Positions 34,424 through 41,810 of a DNA stretch of 64,000 nucleotides are shown in pieces (the stretch's first letter is position 1; the number at the start of each line of letters is the position of its first letter). Made by a program: the position numbers and the translations under genes. The stretch comes from CAWIVH01 sp963839475 (GTDB taxonomy: Bacteria > Acidobacteriota > UBA6911): assembly GCA_963839475.1 (NCBI GenBank), contig CAWIVH010000015.1, positions 682,001 through 746,000 of the forward strand, written 5' to 3'. The notes below the pieces were generated by a model that did not search any database, was not told the origin of the DNA, and was given only the letters and a program-made list of their open reading frames with translations.

Positions 34424-35227
34424 ATGCCCATTGCATCATTCAGTGATAGCCACATTCGAAAGCTTGCAGAGATTTTGCAGAATGCTTACACGCATAAGGA
34501 ATTGACAGACCTTCTGCGCCAGTGCGGCATTGCGGAGCAAGGCGGCGATCCGAAATGGGAGAGGGTTTTGTTGGCATTGAGAGCGCGGCAGCAAAAAGAC
34601 GAATGCGGCACTCACGTCGGTTCATTCATTGAAGCCGCACTTGATCCCGTACGTTTTGTCCGTCGGTCACAAGAATTTTCGGGCTTCCGTGACCACGTCA
34701 ACGAGGTCCTGGCATTTAGTGGCATTCACCTCGGGGAAGACGGGAAACTGCGGGCGGTAACTCAAGCGCGGACCCTATCCGAAGCCCAAGAGAGAGCAGG
34801 ACGCCTTCGCTCGAAATTGATGGAGCGCAACGTGCATCACGACGTGCTGCAATTCTGCAAGGCGGAATTGCTTCAGGAAAATTACTTTCACGCGGTCTTT
34901 GAGGCCACCAAAAGCATCGCCGAGAAGATCCGCATAAAGACAGGACTGGCCGGCGACGGAGCCGATATCGTGGATGAGGCCTTCAAAGTATCGGCGCCGC
35001 TTTTAGCAGTCAATACCTTGAGAACCGAAACGGAGCAATCAGAGCAGAAGGGCTTTGCAAACTTATTGAGAGGGATGTTTGGGACATTTCGCAACGTGAC
35101 CGGCCATGCCCCAAAGATAACCTGGCCGATCAAGGAGGAGGATGCGCTGGACCTGCTCTCCCTGGTTTCATACCTGCACCGGCGACTTGACCAAGCGGTA
35201 CGAACTCCGTACGCCCCTAGGTCATGA
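34424..35227 (+). CDS. TIGR02391-family protein (abortive-infection-like)
   Basis: 267 residues. The C-terminal 125 residues match the TIGR02391 (Ymh) pattern: HHDVLQFCKAELLQENYFHA, VFEATKSIAEKIR, KGFANLLRGMFGTFRNVTGH. The family occurs near type I restriction genes and related HEPN-like helical proteins act as abortive-infection toxins; no clear HEPN R-x4-6-H motif is visible here (FRNVTGH is suggestive). Starts 4 bases after hsdS and is surely cotranscribed. The N-terminal 110 residues are unassigned. Confidence 0.85.
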   Translation: MPIASFSDSHIRKLAEILQNAYTHKELTDLLRQCGIAEQGGDPKWERVLLALRARQQKDECGTHVGSFIEAALDPVRFVRRSQEFSGFRDHVNEVLAFSGIHLGEDGKLRAVTQARTLSEAQERAGRLRSKLMERNVHHDVLQFCKAELLQENYFHAVFEATKSIAEKIRIKTGLAGDGADIVDEAFKVSAPLLAVNTLRTETEQSEQKGFANLLRGMFGTFRNVTGHAPKITWPIKEEDALDLLSLVSYLHRRLDQAVRTPYAPRS

Positions 35228-35443
35228 GAACAACCTGACCCTGCTTGACCTAAGCGCTATGGGCGGAATACCTTGCGGAGGGAGGAGGCTTGGAGCATTC
35301 GAGGTCGCCCACCCCGTTTGCCAAATTCTGGAGCTCAGAAAACGAGGCAAACTAGGTGGACGTTCCGGGAATTCCTCTGCGAAACCAGCACCAAAAGTCT
35401 TACCATCAATCTAAACTCAAATAAGAAAGGAAAAGAAGCGCCT

Positions 35444-36778
35444 GTGCAAACAGCCTTTATCTCCTACTCCCACGACAGCAACGAACACAAAACCTGGGTC
35501 CGAGAACTCGCAATACGACTACAACAAAACGGCATCCAGGTAATACTCGACCAATGGGACCTTCAACCAGGAGCGGACATGGTCTTGTTCATGGACCACG
35601 GAGTCACCACCGCCGACCGCGTCCTAATTATCTGCAGCGCGCAATACGTAGAAAAAGCCAACATCCGTAAAGGCGGCGTTGGCTACGAGCAACTCATCAT
35701 CTCCCGCGAGGTCTACAACAAAACCGACACCAAAAAATTCATCCCCATCATCCGCAGCAATACCACCGACCAGAAAATGCCATCATTCCTCGGCCCACGC
35801 TATTATCTGGACTTCACCAATGACAACGACTACGAAGAACGACTTGAAGAACTCCTCAGAACACTCTACAACGCGCCACGACACATGAAACCACCAATCG
35901 GCCCACCACCAGCATTCATCACCTCACAAAACCCAACGACACCCGGATTGCGCATAACATCACAAAACATCTTTGACCAAGCACTACGAGCCGCAAGACG
36001 AGGAAACCTCCAACGCGCCGAAAAAGGATTCAAAGAATTCCTGGCTGCACATCCCAAGGACACAGGCGCAATCAACAACCTCGGGCTCGCCCTCGGGAAA
36101 CAAGGAAAATTCGACGACGCCATACAACAATTCCGGGAGCTTATTAAAATCGACCCAACCAACAGCGACGGGCACCATAACCTCGCCTACGCCCTCACAC
36201 TCAACGGAAACGACACCGAAGCACTCCCCGAATTCCACGAAGCACTACGCCACAACCCACACTACCTTATCAGCCACCTCCAACTCGCACACCTGTACGA
36301 GCGACAGCACCAACTGCTCAAAGCAGAACACCACTACCGACAAGCGCTTCAGATCGATCCCGCACAACTCGAGGCACGACAGAATCTTGCACTTCACCTC
36401 ATGACACGAGGAGAACAAAAAGAAAGCGAAGCCTTACTCCGCGACATCATCCGCACCAACCCCACCGATAGCGACGCCCACGCCAACCTCGGCATGCTTC
36501 TCTTCGCTGGGGGAAAGATCTCACAAGCAGAAGCAGAATTCCAAGAAGGCATCCGCAACGACCATAAAAACTCCGATGCGCACAACGGCCTCGGCATCAT
36601 CATGAGCATGAAGAGGCAACACGACCTGGCAGCCAAGCACTATCGAGAAGCCATCAAACATGACCCGGCGAACGCGCAAGCACACATGAATCTCGCAAGC
36701 ACGCTCCACGACCTCGGACAACACGAGGAAGCACAACGCGAGCAAGCAACAGCACAACGACTCGAACTAAAACCGTAA
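35444..36778 (+). CDS. SEFIR-domain protein with TPR repeats
   Basis: 444 residues. The start is GTG at 35444, where the SEFIR domain begins (QTAFISYSHDSNEHKTWVR and DQWDLQPGADM); no ATG lies near. SEFIR is a TIR-superfamily domain and the relatives are NAD-cleaving or signalling modules in defence. The remaining 250 residues are about eight tetratricopeptide repeats (NNLGLALGKQGKFDDAIQQF, HANLGMLLFAGGKISQAEAE). The coding strand is strikingly rich in A and C and poor in T and G, unlike the hsd genes, which indicates a separate origin. Upstream 210 bases contain no gene. Followed by a short hairpin and T run. Confidence 0.9.
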   Translation: MQTAFISYSHDSNEHKTWVRELAIRLQQNGIQVILDQWDLQPGADMVLFMDHGVTTADRVLIICSAQYVEKANIRKGGVGYEQLIISREVYNKTDTKKFIPIIRSNTTDQKMPSFLGPRYYLDFTNDNDYEERLEELLRTLYNAPRHMKPPIGPPPAFITSQNPTTPGLRITSQNIFDQALRAARRGNLQRAEKGFKEFLAAHPKDTGAINNLGLALGKQGKFDDAIQQFRELIKIDPTNSDGHHNLAYALTLNGNDTEALPEFHEALRHNPHYLISHLQLAHLYERQHQLLKAEHHYRQALQIDPAQLEARQNLALHLMTRGEQKESEALLRDIIRTNPTDSDAHANLGMLLFAGGKISQAEAEFQEGIRNDHKNSDAHNGLGIIMSMKRQHDLAAKHYREAIKHDPANAQAHMNLASTLHDLGQHEEAQREQATAQRLELKP

Positions 36779-36836
36779 CGGAATAGGGCCATGACGAAAT
36801 CACGCCTCAAAGACTTGAATGGATGGAGAAAAACCC

Positions 36837-36855
36837 CGGGGCGTTGCCCGTTTTT
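36837..36855 (+). terminator. Short hairpin plus T run after the SEFIR-TPR gene
   Basis: cggg and cccg form a 4-bp stem (36837-36840 and 36847-36850) with the loop gcgttg, followed by ttttt. The weak stem makes a working terminator uncertain. Confidence 0.35.
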
Positions 36856-36889
36856 CGCTTTTAAGGAGAAACCGTGACAGGGGGAGGAG

Positions 36890-37819
36890 ATGCCGCTCAA
36901 GCAGACGAAGGAAATTGGAAAGCCTCATCGGTTCGGCGGTAACTGGACCACTGATAAACTTGCTGTGATCGCCCAGTATCTGCATGGGTAAACGACCGCC
37001 CTCAAGGACAAGCCGAGCAAGGAGAGGCCATTTCGCAAGGCGTACATTGACGCCTTTGCCGGCACTGGTTATCGTGAAGAGAGGCGCGAGGAAGAGCAGC
37101 AAACGCAACAAGGACTCCTGTTCCCGGATCTCGCCGAGCGCGAACCACAGGAACTGATGGAAGGCTCTGCAAAGCTGGCCCTGCGGACTCAACCCAGGTT
37201 CGACAAATACATTTTCTTCGAGCGGAATCCCGGTCGATGCCAGCAACTCAATCTCCTCAAGGAGGAATTTCCGGCGCTGGCCGCAGACATTGATATTCGA
37301 TGCGGAGACGCCAACATCCAGATTCAGAACATTTGTGAGGCAAATTGGAAATCCCACCGTGCCGTGCTCTTTCTGGATCCATACGGAATGCAGGTGGAAT
37401 GGGAAACAATCCAATCGATTGCCGCAACGCGGGCTATTGATCTCTGGCTTCTGTCCCCACTGGGAATTGGAGTTAACCGGCTGCTGACAAAATCTGGTGA
37501 CATTCCTATGCCCTGGCGCCGACGGTTGAACAATTTGCTGGGCACGGGCGCATGGTATGATGAGTTTTATAGAGTGGAGAGGACTCACACGCTATTCGGA
37601 AGCGACCAGGAACACGTCGTGAAGGCCAGTATGGCCACGATTGGCTGCTTCTTCGTGGAACGTCTCAAGGAAATCTTTGCAGGCGTGGCAGCGGCACCCG
37701 GAGTGCTTCGGAATTCGACCAACAATCCGCTTTACCTGCTTTGTTTTGCAGCCTCAAATGAGCGGGGCGTGGATGTGGCGATTAGAATCGCCGGACACTT
37801 GTTGAAGGATCTGCGCTGA
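36890..37819 (+). pseudogene. tcmP: Three-Cys-motif partner protein TcmP homologue with one in-frame stop
   Basis: The frame from ATG 36890 (GGAGGAG close upstream) reads TDKLAVIAQYLHG, TAA, then TTALKDKPSKERPFRKAYID and AFAGTGYREERREEE, the conserved TcmP start, and runs to RIAGHLLKDLR. The conserved residue at the stop is usually Tyr, so a TAC to TAA change is likely. Downstream text FLDPYGMQVEWETIQSIAAT and DLWLLSPLGIGVNRLL is intact. The 3' end overlaps the DUF5131 gene by one base. A restart at 37157 would lack the first 90 residues. TcmP and DUF5131 proteins occur as a pair in many genomes. Confidence 0.85.
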
Positions 37820-38562
37820 TGGCACAAGGCTCAACTATCGAGTGGACGGAATCCACATGGAATCCCGTGACAGGCTGCAGCAAGATAAGCCCGGGCTGCA
37901 AACACTGCTATGCCGAGCGCATGTCGATGCGTCTTCAGGCCATGGGACAGCCGAATTATCAGCGCGGCTTCAAGGTTACGCTCCAGGAGCACATGCTGGA
38001 GCTGCCGCTAGGCTGGAAAAAGCCTCAGACCGTCTTCGTGAACTCGATGAGCGATCTCTTTCAAAAAGAGGTTCCTGATGCATTCATCCGGCGCGTGTTC
38101 GACGTGATGAACCGCGCCTCATGGCACACGTTTCAGGTTTTGACCAAGCGCGCGGACCGCCTGCAAAGTCTCGGCCGCGAACTAGAATGGTTGGACAACA
38201 TTTGGGTTGGCGTAAGCGTTGAGTCTCGGAAATATCTCGAGAGAATCAATTGCTTGCGCAAGGTTCCTGCCCGCGTCCGTTTCATTTCCTTTGAACCGCT
38301 GCTCGAACGCCTCGGTGAAATCGACTTGACCGCGATCGATTGGGTGATCGTGGGCGGCGAATCCGGCCCCTGCGCCCGGCCGATGGAACCATCCTGGGTG
38401 GTGGAAATAAGAGAACAATGTCTCGAAGCCGGCGTCCCCTTCTTTTTCAAACAATGGGGTGGCGTCAACAAAAAGAAAACCGGCCGTCTTCTCGATGGCC
38501 GCACGTGGGAAGGTTTCCCCGCTACCGTCATTGCATCGCGCCCCGCTCAAAGCTTCGTGTAA
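37819..38562 (+). CDS. DUF5131 (phage Gp37/Gp68-like) protein
   Basis: 247 residues. Motifs: IEWTESTWNPVTGCSKISPG with Cys that continue into CKHCYAERMS, the Fe-S-like Cys cluster at the N-terminus that resembles radical-SAM enzymes; FVNSMSDLFQKEVPD; FQVLTKRADRL; WVIVGGESGPCARPM. The barrel-like pattern and Cys cluster suggest a radical-SAM-related enzyme whose substrate is unknown. It follows tcmP with a one-base overlap and faces the minus-strand anti-sigma gene. Complete. Confidence 0.9.
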   Translation: MAQGSTIEWTESTWNPVTGCSKISPGCKHCYAERMSMRLQAMGQPNYQRGFKVTLQEHMLELPLGWKKPQTVFVNSMSDLFQKEVPDAFIRRVFDVMNRASWHTFQVLTKRADRLQSLGRELEWLDNIWVGVSVESRKYLERINCLRKVPARVRFISFEPLLERLGEIDLTAIDWVIVGGESGPCARPMEPSWVVEIREQCLEAGVPFFFKQWGGVNKKKTGRLLDGRTWEGFPATVIASRPAQSFV

Positions 38563-38644
38563 TGACCTCCTCTGCAAGGGTGCGCGCCTTCTATCCGTGC
38601 CAGCTTGCGTCGCCCAGCTACGAATCCTGACGAGGTCGTTTTGC

Positions 38645-39457
38645 TCAATGTTGAGCTGCCAAAACCATAAGACTGTAATTGATCCATTCATCCAGATCGG
38701 GTTGGAGAATGCTGAGGATATAGGTGCCTGGAATCAGAACTGAGGTGTCGAACGGAAGGCTTAAGCGAGAAAAGCCCTTGTCGAATTTTGAAGCTGATTC
38801 CGCGGAAATGAGCGTATTTCCGGCTTTATTCAAAATGCGGATCTTGTACTTACCTTCGGGGCTGCCAAGCGGGAGACGAACATCAAGCTGTAGGTGGCCG
38901 CTGGGAAGAATAATCGATTTTTCGGAACCCCCGGCACCACGCATCCTCATCGGGAGTTCGATGGTCACGAGTTCCAGTTGAGCGATTTCCGGCATCTTCG
39001 CAGGCGGATGAGCTTCAATCACAGGAGCTGGATTAGCCGGCGGCGCTGGTACAGAGCGAGGGATTTCAACGGCAACAGGCTTTTCCCTGATGCCCATAAG
39101 TGCCCACAGACCAACGGAGAGCAAAATAGCCGCAGCCAAACCCATCGCAATAAAGGCATCCCGCCGCTTCTTGGCTTTATGTCTGTATTCCTCCGCATAC
39201 ACCAAAGTGTCTTGAACGCAAGGGGAACATTCGGCGAGGTGATCGGCTATCCGACCAAAATCTTCCGCGTCACCAATCTTTTTGCGGAAAGCGAGATCCC
39301 TGATGATTTTTTTATCCGGGCACCCTACACGGTCAGGATTGGGCCTGTCGTGAATCATGGCTCTTCGCAAGCCGTTTCCGAACAATTCTTCTTCCTTTTT
39401 AGTCAGGAGATGCGTTTTGCCGTCGTCTATTTGCGTAAGCATGCCGTTATTCATCAA
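38645..39457 (-). CDS. Anti-sigma-like membrane protein, second pair
   Basis: 270 residues. One H-x3-C-x2-C zinc-finger motif (DHLAECSPC, about residue 68), a transmembrane helix (FIAMGLAAAILLSVGLWALM, about 100-120) and a periplasmic Ig-like beta domain (LPSGHLQLDVRLPLGSPEGK, NKAGNTLISAESASKFDKG). The start overlaps the stop of the upstream sigma-like gene by four bases. The layout repeats the 18817-21418 pair in reduced form. By analogy it sequesters the partner regulator, but neither a CHAT nor a protease gene follows here. Confidence 0.8.
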   Translation of the reverse strand: MMNNGMLTQIDDGKTHLLTKKEEELFGNGLRRAMIHDRPNPDRVGCPDKKIIRDLAFRKKIGDAEDFGRIADHLAECSPCVQDTLVYAEEYRHKAKKRRDAFIAMGLAAAILLSVGLWALMGIREKPVAVEIPRSVPAPPANPAPVIEAHPPAKMPEIAQLELVTIELPMRMRGAGGSEKSIILPSGHLQLDVRLPLGSPEGKYKIRILNKAGNTLISAESASKFDKGFSRLSLPFDTSVLIPGTYILSILQPDLDEWINYSLMVLAAQH

Positions 39458-40332
39458 AAAATTGGGGTCCTTTTCTTTCGCGCCAGACGGGATCCGATTC
39501 CCGTTTTCAGGCGTCTGACTTTTTGAATTTCCTGCAGGAAAGTTCCGAATGCCTTTTTCAAGCCGACGCTCTGAGCTTTCTGAGCGGCATTGATCGAAGT
39601 GTCGAGTGCTTCTGCCGTCTCCTGCCAGCCATAACCCATGATGTACCGGGCAATGGCAACGTTCTTCCCTTTGCGGGGCATTGTATCAAGCAGCTCACGG
39701 CAGAAGATGCTGCTTTCAAGCGCCTTCGTGAAGGCCCCGTCATCAGATTCGTTAACCAAAGACCGCACTTCAATGCTCTCCGTCCGGCTCAGTTCCTGCT
39801 TTGCGGCAATGCGGAAAATCAGGTTCATGAAAGTCGCAAAGAGGTAATCATACAGGCTGTGAATCTTCTCCTCGGCGCCATGTGCATTCCTTGCCAGCTG
39901 GTCGGCTACGGCGTGCGTTGCCTGAGCCAGAGTTTCGGCGGCGCTCGCTTCATCCACGTGATATTTTTCCGCAAAACTGGCAGCTCGTTTCCACAATCTA
40001 TATGCGGTTACCGTTAAGTCGGGCGGGATAGGATTTTCCGAGGCAGTCGTAGAATTAATCCAGAGCGCCTCCCCGGCAGAGAAGAGTTTCCAGAGAATCA
40101 AGCCAAGCAAACGGGAGCGTCGCGCGTCTGCGGATAATTTATTGTCACTTTGATTTTGGCTAATTTCGAAGACGGCTTCTTTAAGGGCGCTCGCCAGGGC
40201 TTTTGAACCCACTCCGTGATCAGTAGCCAAGGGCTGAATCTCCTCAAACAAGCCGAATCCGAATTCTTGTTCGACGTCCGATTGTTCGGCTTTCCCGACT
40301 TTGGAGATCCACCCTGCGGCGTCTTTCTGCAT
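39454..40332 (-). CDS. Sigma-70-like regulator, diverged
   Basis: 292 residues. A region-2-like helical segment (SLYDYLFATFMNLIFRIAAK) and a C-terminal region-4-like helix-turn-helix (ARYIMGYGWQETAEALDTSI, NAAQKAQSVGLKKAFGTFL). The N-terminal 130 residues are not recognised. The sigma identity is supported mainly by coupling to the zinc-finger protein. Start ATG at 40332; an overlapping minus-strand frame upstream (about 40330-40440, ECFRQVEALIRERLASGDSV) looks coding and may be part of a longer or frameshifted N-terminus. Divergent from the conjugation operon, so it may regulate transfer genes. Confidence 0.68.
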   Translation of the reverse strand: MQKDAAGWISKVGKAEQSDVEQEFGFGLFEEIQPLATDHGVGSKALASALKEAVFEISQNQSDNKLSADARRSRLLGLILWKLFSAGEALWINSTTASENPIPPDLTVTAYRLWKRAASFAEKYHVDEASAAETLAQATHAVADQLARNAHGAEEKIHSLYDYLFATFMNLIFRIAAKQELSRTESIEVRSLVNESDDGAFTKALESSIFCRELLDTMPRKGKNVAIARYIMGYGWQETAEALDTSINAAQKAQSVGLKKAFGTFLQEIQKVRRLKTGIGSRLARKKRTPIF

Positions 40333-40505
40333 AACCCTCCATCAATTGCCGGATAACAGAGTCTCCGCTCGCCAATCGCTCTCGGATAAGCGCTTCGACC
40401 TGTCGAAAGCACTCGACCGGTGAGAACAGAGATAAACATGCAGTGCGCGAAAAGTAGCACGGCAATTTCCAGGCGCGAAGAAAAAAGTTACGAAATTGGA
40501 TAATT

Positions 40506-40525
40506 ATTTTCGATGGGTAAGTTTT
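40506..40525 (+). repeat. Direct repeat copy 1 with tgggtaagtttt
   Basis: attttcgatgggtaagtttt is matched at 40634-40652 by attttgctgggtaagtttt, one base shorter. The 127-bp spacing within the divergent region suggests a shared regulator site. Confidence 0.55.
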
Positions 40526-40633
40526 TGGCATTTCCAGGACTCTCTTATTTATGGGAACAGGATTCTCATTCACTTCGCGAACCCTTCTCGCGTGGCTGGA
40601 AAGTGAAAAATAGAGAAATAAACATCTTCGTGA

Positions 40634-40652
40634 ATTTTGCTGGGTAAGTTTT
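40634..40652 (+). repeat. Direct repeat copy 2 with tgggtaagtttt
   Basis: The second copy lies about 45 bases before the first transfer gene, at promoter distance. Could be a -35-like box for the linked sigma-like protein. Confidence 0.55.
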
Positions 40653-40695
40653 CCGCCGTTTTTTGGCCCTTATATAGTGAAAGGGAAATTCCAAA

Positions 40696-41004
40696 ATGCG
40701 GCACCTGACCGAAAAAATCACTGATCTTGATAATGAAGGCACAATTGCATGCCTTCATCATAATCCGGCTCCGGATTCAATGGCTCTGCAGAAGCCTGAA
40801 GAATTGGCCTTCCGGCAACTGCTCTCTGCCTCGAAAGATGCCGAGAGGCTGATCTCCTGCATATTCGAACTCAACTTCATCAAGGGAAGAAACCTGCAGG
40901 AGATCTGGGACAGGTTTGCCTGCGCCATAACATCGGCCCAGGAGGCCATGCAGCAGCACGACCGGTCTTCAGATCTTCATTCCATTGACCGGAAATACAG
41001 ATAG
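40696..41004 (+). CDS. Hypothetical protein, first gene of the conjugation operon
   Basis: 102 residues, mainly helical, e.g. LAFRQLLSASKDAERLISCI, LNFIKGRNLQEIW, CAITSAQEAMQQHDRS. No membrane segment. Start ATG at 40696; aaaggga lies 11 bases upstream. Eleven bases before the small membrane gene. Family not recognised; may be an operon regulator or accessory factor. Confidence 0.65.
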   Translation: MRHLTEKITDLDNEGTIACLHHNPAPDSMALQKPEELAFRQLLSASKDAERLISCIFELNFIKGRNLQEIWDRFACAITSAQEAMQQHDRSSDLHSIDRKYR

Positions 41005-41015
41005 AGAGGAAACGA

Positions 41016-41123
41016 ATGGAGACATTCCAGCAAGTCATGTACGGGTTCTACGCGATTCTGATGCTCGGAGCTGTCGGAATCGCCGTGTGGTTCTACAGAA
41101 AACAGAAGGAGAACGATCGATGA
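41016..41123 (+). CDS. Small single-span membrane protein of the conjugation operon
   Basis: 35 residues: METFQQVMYGFYAILML followed by GAVGIAVWFYRKQKENDR. One transmembrane helix with a positively charged tail. GAGAGGAAACGA lies just upstream as a ribosome site, and the TGA overlaps the ATG of virB2 by four bases, so translation is coupled. Too short for usual gene calling. A role in the pilin or membrane complex is inferred from position only. Confidence 0.72.
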   Translation: METFQQVMYGFYAILMLGAVGIAVWFYRKQKENDR

Positions 41124-41410
41124 AGAAATCCAGGCTCAAATCCATTTACCTGGCGGCGATGATTGCACTTATTTGGACCACGTCGCTCATGGCCCAGACC
41201 ACGGTGGCGCCTACGTTCCAGGGGGCTGTCACCGATATCAAAACAATAGCCATTGCCGCCGGGACGCTGGTCGCTGGAATGGTCGGACTCGTAGGGCTCG
41301 GGCGCACCGCCTACAAGCTGAGCCAGGGGGATAGCGATTCCATGACCGCTTTGATATTCGCGATTGTCGGCATCGTGCTCGGCTTTCTGGCCAACACATT
41401 CATCGTCTGA
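41120..41410 (+). CDS. virB2: VirB2/TrbC-type conjugative pilin
   Basis: 96 residues from the ATG at 41120. A long N-terminal signal (LKSIYLAAMIALIWTTSLMA, cut probably after MAQ), then two hydrophobic helices (IAIAAGTLVAGMVGLVGLG and TALIFAIVGIVLGFLANTFI) separated by a polar loop with YKLSQGD. This is the layout of a VirB2 prepilin, which forms the mating pilus. Followed 37 bases later by virB3. Confidence 0.85.
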   Translation: MKKSRLKSIYLAAMIALIWTTSLMAQTTVAPTFQGAVTDIKTIAIAAGTLVAGMVGLVGLGRTAYKLSQGDSDSMTALIFAIVGIVLGFLANTFIV

Positions 41411-41447
41411 GGAAAGAGTCGGATCGTATCGGCCCGGCAGCGACCCT

Positions 41448-41810
41448 ATGAAAGAAAGACCGATTTTCCGGAATATCCAGCATGTGCCGAAAGTGTGGGG
41501 AGTGACCTACCTGAAGCTCTTTGTGACTCTCGCCGCCGGGCTCCTCGTGACAACCCTGGGATTTTCAATCGCCTCGGGAACTTCGGCTGTAACGAAGATC
41601 CTGGTGATTGTCCTGGGAGCTCTTTTCACACTGGCACTTTACGGCGTCTGCTTCTGGATCGACAACACCGACCACCTCGAGCGCGAATCGGCCTGCTTTC
41701 TGCGTCACGAGATGAACAGCCAGTCGCTATCCCTGCAAATGATTCACTTTAACCACCGGGAGGACTCGAATGCGGTTTCGCGACCTTGTGCGAAACATCA
41801 GCCGGCATGA
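41448..41810 (+). CDS. virB3: VirB3/TrbD-type inner-membrane protein
   Basis: 120 residues from the ATG at 41448. Pattern of VirB3: a short cytoplasmic start (KERPIFRNIQHVPKVWGVTY), two adjacent transmembrane helices (LKLFVTLAAGLLVTTLGF, KILVIVLGALFTLALYGVCF) and a soluble tail. The 3' end overlaps virB4 by 41 bases in another frame, so the true stop overlap is tight. VirB3 works with VirB4 in pilus assembly. Confidence 0.8.
   Translation: MKERPIFRNIQHVPKVWGVTYLKLFVTLAAGLLVTTLGFSIASGTSAVTKILVIVLGALFTLALYGVCFWIDNTDHLERESACFLRHEMNSQSLSLQMIHFNHREDSNAVSRPCAKHQPA

Larger units (their letters stand above)
40333..40695. promoter_or_regulatory. Divergent control region between the sigma-like gene and the conjugation operon
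   Basis: Contains two near-identical direct repeats with tgggtaagtttt (40514-40525 and 40641-40652) and TATAGT-like text before the first transfer gene. Likely holds the operon promoter. A minus-strand frame in the left part has coding-like text but no ribosome site. Confidence 0.5.

Noticed and set aside
37157..37819. TcmP as a shorter functional gene starting at 37157
   Set aside because: The conserved AFAGTGY region lies upstream of this Met in the same frame, so the real gene is longer and broken by one stop.
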